6,000 bases of DNA. Origin: a bacterium (Candidatus Howlettbacteria) CG_4_10_14_0_8_um_filter_40_9. Its GTDB lineage: Bacteria; Patescibacteriota; CPR2; UBA1875; GCA-2785325. The notes under the pieces were generated by a model. It ran no database searches. It was given only the letters and a program-made list of their open reading frames with translations, and was not told the DNA's origin. The position numbers and the translations under genes were made by a program. Of this stretch, positions 1-5,177 are shown in pieces; the first letter of the stretch is position 1, and each line of letters opens with the position of its first letter. The stretch is from contig PFMH01000014.1 in NCBI GenBank assembly GCA_002785325.1, positions 1 to 6,000 of the forward strand. Direction: 5' to 3'.

Positions 1-229
1 CTATCTTCCAGAACACCTTATCACCGCGCCACATGAGCTTTCCAAAGTCGTGTTCGCCATACGGGTCATTATGCTGATTAAACTGATCGTAGGCTCTTAT
101 CTTAGCCATCAGTCCGTTCAGATCCTTTACATACTGGATACCGCTAGTTAACGTTACCCTCAAACCCGATCTTCGGAACCGATCGTTCTCGACAGCTACG
201 CTTGCCGCTTGTAAATCTAATGCATTCAT
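1..229 (-). CDS. DUF3768-like protein, N-terminal 76 residues (runs off left edge)
   Basis: The gene reads leftward and its 3' end lies outside the window. The visible 76 residues start MNALDLQAAS and contain NDPYGEHDFG at residues 54-63 and KVFWKI at 71-76. This matches the core of DUF3768, small proteins of roughly 100 residues with an NDPYGEHDFG-type motif followed by a VFWKIDYYD-like segment. The family has no established function that I know of. The ATG at 229 is well supported: an AGGAGG Shine-Dalgarno lies at 240-235, five bases upstream. The gene is divergent from the VWA/AAA cluster and separated from it by 229 bases, so it is probably a separate transcription unit. I know the family mainly from proteobacterial genomes and plasmids, so its presence here may reflect transfer. 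The family call is from memory of the motif; the function is unknown. Confidence 0.8.
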   Translation of the reverse strand, partial: MNALDLQAASVAVENDRFRRSGLRVTLTSGIQYVKDLNGLMAKIRAYDQFNQHNDPYGEHDFGKLMWRGDKVFWKI

Positions 230-234
230 TTTTA

Positions 235-240
235 CCTCCT
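235..240 (-). promoter_or_regulatory. Shine-Dalgarno for the DUF3768-like gene
   Basis: On the minus strand this reads AGGAGG, five bases before the ATG at 229. It is a full-strength ribosome binding site and fixes the start. It contrasts with the main plus-strand gene at 459, which has none. Confidence 0.8.
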
Positions 241-293
241 TTTTAATTTAATTAACTTCAGGCGTTTCGACCTCCGCCTTTGATAAGAAGGAG

Positions 294-366
294 AAGAACA
301 GCATGCCGGATATGTCAAGGTGGAGCTCCTTTATAGAACGACCTTGACATGTCTGGAACTGTTCTT
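294..366 (+). repeat. Long imperfect inverted repeat in the divergent intergenic region
   Basis: The left arm (294-321) pairs with the right arm (341-366). Sixteen pairs (306-321 with 341-356) are followed by a 4x2 internal loop and eight more perfect pairs (294-301 with 359-366, AAGAACAG with CTGTTCTT). The loop is 19 bases (322-340) and contains the palindrome GGAGCTCC. The only two non-Watson-Crick positions in the 16-pair stem (308/354 and 311/351) are G-U wobbles if transcribed on the plus strand, but C-A mismatches on the minus strand. This favours a plus-strand RNA structure, such as the leader of the downstream cluster or a small RNA. A protein-binding operator or a cruciform is an alternative. 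The function is not known. Confidence 0.65.
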
Positions 367-387
367 ACACTTAGAAGAAAGGAGGAG

Positions 388-404
388 GTCGTTGCACCAA
401 CGAC
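388..404 (+). other. Perfect 7-bp hairpin upstream of the VWA gene
   Basis: GTCGTTG (388-394), loop CAC, CAACGAC (398-404) form a perfect stem. It lies directly after a purine run AAAGGAGGAGG (378-388) that looks like a strong ribosome binding site but has no ATG in range. The T-rich tract only begins about 20 bases later, so it does not look like a standard intrinsic terminator. It may be part of the structured leader described for 294-366, or an operator. Confidence 0.45.
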
Positions 405-421
405 AGAAAGTCTCCAGTCGA

Positions 422-450
422 TTGTATTTTCTTTGTTTTTTAGATAAAAT
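422..450 (+). promoter_or_regulatory. Possible sigma70-type promoter giving a near-leaderless mRNA
   Basis: TTGTAT (422-427) and TAAAAT (445-450) are separated by 17 bases. The -10 matches the consensus at five of six positions, the -35 at only three. Initiation seven or so bases after the -10 would fall at about 457-459, on the ATG of the VWA gene. That would explain the absence of a Shine-Dalgarno there. The region is AT-rich, so a chance match is possible. If transcription instead starts further upstream, the inverted repeats at 268-404 would be in the leader. Confidence 0.3.
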
Positions 451-458
451 TAAGTCAA

Positions 459-2558
459 ATGGAAAGATCTGAGCAACCACAATTTGTCTCTCGAGAAAGT
501 AAGGAAAAGGAGATTTTTCGAGATTTAAGGTCGGATGATGAAGAGCAGTCGCCGACTCAATATACCGAGAAAGAACTAGCAGAGATTGAACAAAAAAGAC
601 AGGTGCTATCTTCACTGGCTTACTTTATTGGGAAAGACTTCCAGATCCCCGTTGAACTAAATGAACATGGGGCTGGTTGGCATTGGGATTTTAAAGAGAA
701 TAAAATTAGAATAGATCCAGCCGATCTTTTAGAAAAACCAATGGATTATCTTCGATTTGTTATTTCTCATGAAGGAGGCCATAGACGAATATCACGAACC
801 GAATCAATCCCATTAGAGACGTGGCAGAAGCCAGGATTCTCTTTTATGATGAATGCTATTGAAGATCCAAGAGACAATAATTTTGTGGCTGAAAATTATC
901 CTAAGTTTCGTAGCCAGATGGATATTGCCTATCAAAGCAGTTTAGATCTTGAGCAAAACTCAAAAGAAAAAGCAGATAAGGAGTTAGGATATCAGCCACG
1001 CTTTATGCAGTCCGGATTTGAATACATTGAGCAATGGTACCGCGAACAAAGAGGAGAGGAGTTCGCTATAAACGCTGACTTGCCAGACGACGTAAGAGAA
1101 GTAATTGAGAAGACCTTAGAGGCGGCGAGTGACTCATGGTGGCGCTATCCATCAAGAGAAGAAGCAGACAGAAGCGAGGATACTATAAAACGTTATGCCG
1201 AGGCCTCTTATAGGATTAATCTTGAAAGAATCTGGCCCGAATTCCAAAAGCTTGTTGAAAAAGATATGGAAGACCAAAAAATGCAGGAGTTTCTGAATCA
1301 AACACAAGAAGGTCAGGGAGAAGGAGGCGAAGGCCTACCACAGGATCTAAAAAATGAACTCTCATCAGAGGAACAAAAATCTCTAGAAGAAGCAATCGAA
1401 CAAGCATTAAAAGATGCCCAAAAGGAACAGGGGCAGACAGGAGAAGAGGGACAAAAAGGAAAACCCGTAAATCTAGATTCCCTTTCAGACGAGCTAAAAC
1501 AAAAGATTAAAGATTATATTGATTCCTTACCAGAAGACAGGAAAAAGGAACTTACTGAAAAAGCTAAACAAACAATTACTGATTTTGAAAGAGAATTAGA
1601 TGAAGAATTGGCAGGCAAACTCTCTGATGACCCTACAAAAAAGATTGAAAGAGGAGAAGCACAAGAAGAAGCATTTGAGAGCAGAGAAACTTCAAGAGAA
1701 CCTTCGGACAAAGAGGAGTCAGATGAGGTAAAAAAGTACAGGGAGTTTATCGAGAAAAAACTGCACAAAGATGATAATGACTATGAAAGATACAGAAGAG
1801 AAGTACTGCCCATTATCGACCAACTTGAGCAAGACTTAAGAGAAATCTTTGTGTCTCGAAGAAGCGGACAATGGGAAAGCGGATTCCGAAGTGGCAAAAG
1901 AATCGATATAAAACGAAGGATTCAGGAAAAAGCCAAGGGCGTTTCAGTCATGGAAAGTAAAGCATGGGAAAAAAGAGAATTGCCCCAAGAAAAAGATTAT
2001 GCCGTAACCCTCTTAGCCGACCTGTCAGGATCGATGCGAGGCCAGAAAATTGAAGAAACCTTCAAGGCGGTAATTGTTTTAACAGAGGTTCTAAATAGAC
2101 TCTCCATTCAAACAGAAATACTAGGGTTTAATGACAAGATTTATGAATATCAGAAGTTTGGAGAGGATATTTCTAATCTAAAAAGAGAAAACATGGGAAG
2201 TATGCTTGGAGAAGTTTCGAGCAGTGGTGCCATATGGAATGATGATGGTTGGGCTTTAGACCAAGCATCTGAAAGGCTGGCAAAACAAAAAGCGAAAGAG
2301 AAGTTTTTAATCGTTCTTTCAGATGGCATTCCGGAGGAATCGCCGGCACACTCAGCTGAGGATTACGAGCTGGGTTCTGTTGTGCAAAAAGTTGTAAGCT
2401 CTACAGACCAAAAGTTAGTGGGCCTTGGGATTGGGCCCGACACGAATCATGTTAATAGATATTATCCAAATAGCATTTCTAATGTAGGTGTAAAAGAGAT
2501 ATCCAGAAAATTGGCTGATCTTATTCGCGAAGCTATTGCTAATTTTGATAAATTTTAA
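459..2558 (+). CDS. CobT-like VWA-domain protein with N-terminal zincin-like motif
   Basis: This 699-residue soluble protein has three parts. Residues about 40-250 contain HEGGH (104-108), an HEXXH zinc-binding motif, followed by NAIEDPRDNN (132-141), where E135 could be the third ligand of a gluzincin-type site. Residues about 285-425 are a highly charged Glu/Gln/Lys-rich linker, like that in CobT. Residues about 440-699 resemble the CobT C-terminal VWA domain: DLSGSM (521-526) is the MIDAS motif, NDDGWAL (594-600) matches the CobT NxDGEAL loop, SDG (621-623) supplies the third MIDAS loop, and LGIGPDT and NRYYPNS follow. CobT-type proteins partner CobS/MoxR-type AAA+ ATPases, and one lies downstream. 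No signal peptide or membrane segment is seen. ATG 459 is the first available start (in-frame stop at 441-443) but lacks a Shine-Dalgarno. The metal insertion role of true CobT is not implied: no chelatase large subunit or cobalamin gene is visible. Peptidase activity is an inference from the motif. Confidence 0.87.
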   Translation: MERSEQPQFVSRESKEKEIFRDLRSDDEEQSPTQYTEKELAEIEQKRQVLSSLAYFIGKDFQIPVELNEHGAGWHWDFKENKIRIDPADLLEKPMDYLRFVISHEGGHRRISRTESIPLETWQKPGFSFMMNAIEDPRDNNFVAENYPKFRSQMDIAYQSSLDLEQNSKEKADKELGYQPRFMQSGFEYIEQWYREQRGEEFAINADLPDDVREVIEKTLEAASDSWWRYPSREEADRSEDTIKRYAEASYRINLERIWPEFQKLVEKDMEDQKMQEFLNQTQEGQGEGGEGLPQDLKNELSSEEQKSLEEAIEQALKDAQKEQGQTGEEGQKGKPVNLDSLSDELKQKIKDYIDSLPEDRKKELTEKAKQTITDFERELDEELAGKLSDDPTKKIERGEAQEEAFESRETSREPSDKEESDEVKKYREFIEKKLHKDDNDYERYRREVLPIIDQLEQDLREIFVSRRSGQWESGFRSGKRIDIKRRIQEKAKGVSVMESKAWEKRELPQEKDYAVTLLADLSGSMRGQKIEETFKAVIVLTEVLNRLSIQTEILGFNDKIYEYQKFGEDISNLKRENMGSMLGEVSSSGAIWNDDGWALDQASERLAKQKAKEKFLIVLSDGIPEESPAHSAEDYELGSVVQKVVSSTDQKLVGLGIGPDTNHVNRYYPNSISNVGVKEISRKLADLIREAIANFDKF

Positions 2559-2570
2559 TAGTATATTGTC

Positions 2571-2996
2571 ATGCAAAAAGAAAAATTTATAAGTTTTATC
2601 GAGGACTCCCTCTCTCAAAAAGAGGTTTCTTTGGTTGTTTTGAAAAGTGAAGAAAAGGAAAATCAATACAAATCATGGCTTAAAGAAAAAAACTACCATG
2701 AGTGTAAAGATCCACTTGAAATGCTTAAAAATCTTGGTGATAAAAAAAGCATATTTCTAGAATATGACTTGGCATCCTCAAAAGATATTTACGATTTCGT
2801 ACTTCAATATCCGACCGGCCAGGCCCAACTCTTCGATACTAAATCCATGTCAAGCGTTACGAAGAATATTGATTTTAAAAACAGATCAACTATTCTTTTA
2901 GTAACAGAACACCAGTTATCTTTATCAGAAAAAGAAAATCTTGATTTACTTTCAAATGTAGGCATGACCTTTAGAAGTGAGGTGAAACATGCCTAG
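2571..2996 (+). CDS. Small protein of unknown function between the VWA and AAA+ genes
   Basis: I do not recognise this 141-residue protein. It appears soluble and alpha/beta: hydrophobic strand-like segments SLVVL, KSIFLEYDL and STILLVTEH alternate with charged helices. There is no Walker A motif, zinc motif, signal peptide or membrane segment. The order of the strands, with an acidic FLEYD and a later ILLVTEH, loosely recalls the Walker B and sensor 1 strands of an ATPase that has lost its P-loop; this is speculation. It starts 12 bases after the VWA gene without a clear Shine-Dalgarno. Its end overlaps the AAA+ gene by 8 bases (2989-2996). This tight packing points to one operon and probable translational coupling, and suggests a third component or adaptor of the VWA/AAA+ pair. 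Confidence 0.75.
   Translation: MQKEKFISFIEDSLSQKEVSLVVLKSEEKENQYKSWLKEKNYHECKDPLEMLKNLGDKKSIFLEYDLASSKDIYDFVLQYPTGQAQLFDTKSMSSVTKNIDFKNRSTILLVTEHQLSLSEKENLDLLSNVGMTFRSEVKHA
2979..2985 (+). promoter_or_regulatory. Shine-Dalgarno for the AAA+ gene, inside the preceding gene
   Basis: GAGGTGA lies within the last codons of the 141-residue gene, with the GAGG core six bases before ATG 2989. The start ATG precedes the upstream stop (TAG 2994-2996), so ribosomes finishing the small gene can re-initiate on the AAA+ gene. Confidence 0.7.
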
Positions 2997-5094
2997 ATCA
3001 TCAGAATTTAGCTTTGCCAATCCCGGTTTTGAAAAAGATGAAGCGGACAAGAGACAAGGACAAGAACCAAAGACAGAAACTCTTGCCCTTATTGAAGAGG
3101 ATGAAAATTCTATTTCATATCTTGGAGTAAAGTTGGAAAAATCACATACTCCGAGCCCCTTCATCCCGGAAAGGGAAAAACATGCTGACTATAATAATGA
3201 CCGTTTCGCCTTAGAGCTACAACAAAAAATAGCCGTAAATTTTCTCTCGGGCGATCCTGCTTTGATCGAGGGAGGGACAAGTATCGGGAAAACAACTACT
3301 GTTAGAAAAATGTGTTCTGAGCTTGGTTGGGAAGTCCACTATGCAAATTTGAATGGAGCTACCGATGTTGAAGACTTAATGGGTCGCTATATTCCAAATC
3401 CCCATCGAACTCAGCCTGATGACCCTGAGTTTGTTTTCGCAGACGGGAGAGTGACGGCTGGTCTAAGACAGGAGGAAGAGAAAACAAAAGTAATTATTTT
3501 GGACGAATACAATGCCGCTGCACCAAACATCGTGATCCGACTTCATGAGGTCTTAGATGCCCTAGAAAGAGACGGCGAAGTGGTCCTTTCCGAGGACGCA
3601 TCAGAAACTGTCCCGGTATCAAAGAGTAATACAAAAATAATTGCCCTCACTAATCCTCCTGGGAAGGGATATTTCGGGAGAGAACCACTAGATCCAGCGC
3701 AGTTAAGAAGATGGGTGTATCTAAAAGAGGTTAGCAATCTTCCGGAAAGCACTTTTTCGTTTTCTACAAAATCGCTTTTTGGTTTAACGCCAAAAACAGA
3801 AATAGTTCCTGAAGAAGCATTCTTAAAATCACAAGATGGCCTTCTTTCGCCAGAACAAGTCGGTGAAATCCCAGGATTGGGCGAAGTGGAAGCAAAGTAT
3901 GAGGAATTCCATAAAGCAGCAAAAAAACTTCTAGGACAACGTAAAATCGGAGCCGACCAACCTCAACAATTTAAATTTGACGATAGAATGGAGCCAAGAA
4001 GAGTCAGGGACTTTGTTATGAGGTTTTATAAAGGAGATATTAATGAGACTTTTCAAAAAGCACTTCGCTACTACTATTCAAATAAATTAGAGTCAGCCGA
4101 AGACAGGCAAAAATTAGAAGAATTAATATCTCATGTTGGATATGTCCCCCAACCAGACTCGAGACGGCTAGGGTTAGAAGATGAAGCCCGTGCCGAAAGA
4201 ACAAGCCTTACAGGAAGGTTTGAAAGAGAGCTATCAGACATAATGGCTGACCCGTCCATACCGGATTCTGTCAAGGAGGCGTTAGCTTCAGGGGAAAAGC
4301 TTTCAGCAGATATTTCGGAACGGATTAGGGAGGCGAAAGAGATTATGAACAAAGACTTTATCGGTCCGAGTGAGATTAAAACTGCATTTGGTTTTGAACC
4401 CGAGCTGGCTACAATCCCAGAAATTCCTTTTGAAAGAAGTGAGCTAGAACGTGCCAAAGAACTAGGGCAAATGCTTGTTCTTAGGGTTGGGAAAAATGGC
4501 GATGGAGAACCAATGACAATGAAGAATATGGGCAATCTTCTTTCTGATAAAGTTAAAGATGGCGGTAAGGTTTTCTATAATACCGATTGGTACAAAGATG
4601 AAGCGTTCTTTAAGGACGAACAACTAAAAGATGAATGGGTCTTGGTTTCAAGAGAAGTTATCCCCGATTCTACGAGTAAGAGCTATCTTGAGCAAACAGA
4701 AGCATTAGTCGATTATCTTAAAAATAAGGTGTTTGAGAGCGCTGGGCTGCCAAAAGAGTATCAAGATGCGATTAGTGAGTTTGAGAGCCAAAAGGCAGAG
4801 ATTGCAGGTTTAATTGATAGCGACTGGCAAAAAGCAGCAGAAAGACTAGGAAACCTTTCTATTGCACAAATGACAAGGCAGACTCCAGCAGAAGCTATTT
4901 ACGACCTTATTACAGCTTATCAAAACACCGATGAAAGGTTACTTCCTAATATATATACTTGGACATCCGGGCGTGCTTCTGACGGCAAGTTGGTCGGTGT
5001 CGGCCACTTCGAGTCGGATGGCGTGGATGTCAATAGGCATCTCCCTGGCTATCGGTATGGCTATCTCGGCGTTTCTTTCTCCCGCAGTCTATGA
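2989..5094 (+). CDS. MoxR/CobS-type AAA+ ATPase fused to a C-terminal DGR-type variable domain
   Basis: This 701-residue protein begins with a polar leader (1-65) and an AAA+ module: Walker A GGTSIGKT (95-102), Walker B VIILDE (168-173), sensor 1 in ALTNPP (N222), the arginine-containing LDPAQLRRW (234-242), and a lid with EPRRVRDF (335-342) that may supply sensor 2. The AAA_5/MoxR/CobS group is indicated by the ATDVEDLMGRY segment (125-134) after Walker A. Residues about 445-656 form a separate domain repeated in the next gene. Residues 657-701 (TWTSGRASDG to LGVSFSRSL) look like a C-type-lectin-type variable region of a diversity-generating retroelement. The ATPase probably forms a ring with the CobT-like VWA protein encoded upstream, while the C-terminus presumably binds a ligand or target. 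Base composition changes sharply at about 4960 (see the variable-region entry). The AAA+ call is firm. The variable-region call comes from recognising the sequence pattern; no reverse transcriptase or template is in the window. Confidence 0.9.
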   Translation: MPRSSEFSFANPGFEKDEADKRQGQEPKTETLALIEEDENSISYLGVKLEKSHTPSPFIPEREKHADYNNDRFALELQQKIAVNFLSGDPALIEGGTSIGKTTTVRKMCSELGWEVHYANLNGATDVEDLMGRYIPNPHRTQPDDPEFVFADGRVTAGLRQEEEKTKVIILDEYNAAAPNIVIRLHEVLDALERDGEVVLSEDASETVPVSKSNTKIIALTNPPGKGYFGREPLDPAQLRRWVYLKEVSNLPESTFSFSTKSLFGLTPKTEIVPEEAFLKSQDGLLSPEQVGEIPGLGEVEAKYEEFHKAAKKLLGQRKIGADQPQQFKFDDRMEPRRVRDFVMRFYKGDINETFQKALRYYYSNKLESAEDRQKLEELISHVGYVPQPDSRRLGLEDEARAERTSLTGRFERELSDIMADPSIPDSVKEALASGEKLSADISERIREAKEIMNKDFIGPSEIKTAFGFEPELATIPEIPFERSELERAKELGQMLVLRVGKNGDGEPMTMKNMGNLLSDKVKDGGKVFYNTDWYKDEAFFKDEQLKDEWVLVSREVIPDSTSKSYLEQTEALVDYLKNKVFESAGLPKEYQDAISEFESQKAEIAGLIDSDWQKAAERLGNLSIAQMTRQTPAEAIYDLITAYQNTDERLLPNIYTWTSGRASDGKLVGVGHFESDGVDVNRHLPGYRYGYLGVSFSRSL
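4360..4926 (+). repeat. Duplicated C-terminal domain, copy 1 (in AAA+ gene)
   Basis: Residues 458-646 of the AAA+ protein align without gaps to residues 86-274 of the next protein. I counted about 116 identities in 189 positions. Shared blocks include GPSEI, PELAT, QMLVLR, DKVKDGG, TDWYK, LEQTE, LPKEYQ, EFESQKAEI and EAIYD. The copies have diverged at many positions, so this is an old duplication under protein-level selection rather than a recent one. Homology probably extends a little upstream, to about residue 445. Confidence 0.9.
4957..5094 (+). other. Putative DGR variable region (VR) at the 3' end of the AAA+ gene
   Basis: This stretch encodes the last 45 residues: a lead-in TWTSGRASDG, then VGHFESDGVDVNRHLP, GYRYGY and LGVSFSRSL. 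DGR target proteins typically end in such a C-type-lectin-fold segment, with variable positions enriched in Tyr, Gly, Arg, His, Asp and Asn and a conserved LGVxFSRS-like end. By hand count, adenine is about 20 of 138 bases and GC about 56 percent, whereas flanking coding DNA is adenine-rich and clearly lower in GC. Adenine loss is expected where template adenines have been replaced during mutagenic retrohoming. Positions 5064-5085 contain no adenine at all, a plausible invariant 3' end (IMH-like) of the VR. The exact VR limits cannot be set without the template repeat. Confidence 0.72.
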
Positions 5095-5125
5095 TCCTTT
5101 GAGAATTGATTTTTGAGTCTTTGAT

Positions 5126-5145
5126 ACCGCCGAAGGCGGTCCGCC
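5126..5145 (+). other. GC-rich hairpin just downstream of the variable region
   Basis: ACCGCC (5126-5131), loop GAA, GGCGGT (5135-5140) form a perfect 6-bp stem about 31 bases after the stop codon. A further CCGCC (5141-5145) could compete for the same GGCGG strand. In the best-studied DGR (Bordetella phage), a GC-rich hairpin with a short loop just after the VR promotes target recognition, so this is a good positional candidate. An intrinsic terminator or attenuator is the alternative, but only a five-T run follows, about 11 bases after the 6-bp stem. Short CCGCC/GGCGG hairpins are also common intergenic elements. Confidence 0.55.
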
Positions 5146-5164
5146 ACAAAATTTTTAACAAAGT

Positions 5165-5171
5165 AAAAGGA
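5165..5171 (+). promoter_or_regulatory. Shine-Dalgarno for the ATPase-free paralogue
   Basis: AAAAGGA ends six bases before ATG 5178, a good spacing that supports this start. No clear promoter is seen in the 83-base gap from 5095, so the gene may be read through from the AAA+ gene if the hairpin at 5126 is not a strong terminator. Confidence 0.6.
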
Positions 5172-5177
5172 CAAAAA

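Noticed and set aside
388..440. Intrinsic terminator from the hairpin at 388-404 and the T-rich tract at about 425-441
   Set aside because: About 20 mixed bases separate the stem from the T-rich tract, too far for standard intrinsic termination.
331..615. 94-codon minus-strand reading frame over the start of the VWA gene
   Set aside because: It overlaps the well-supported VWA coding sequence and the inverted-repeat region, has no recognisable motif, and its residues look like an antisense shadow.
4131..4535. 134-codon minus-strand reading frame inside the AAA+ gene
   Set aside because: It lies wholly within a domain whose plus-strand frame is conserved in a paralogue; the Ser-rich composition is typical of an antisense shadow.
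459..5094. Naming the VWA and AAA+ genes cobT and cobS (cobaltochelatase)
   Set aside because: The similarity is to the domain families only. No large chelatase subunit or cobalamin gene is visible, and the HEXXH motif and variable domain argue for another role.
4931..5116. Plus-strand 61-codon frame with hydrophobic residues overlapping the VR
   Set aside because: It is an out-of-frame reading of the GC-rich variable region; the in-frame sequence has a convincing C-type-lectin-like ending.
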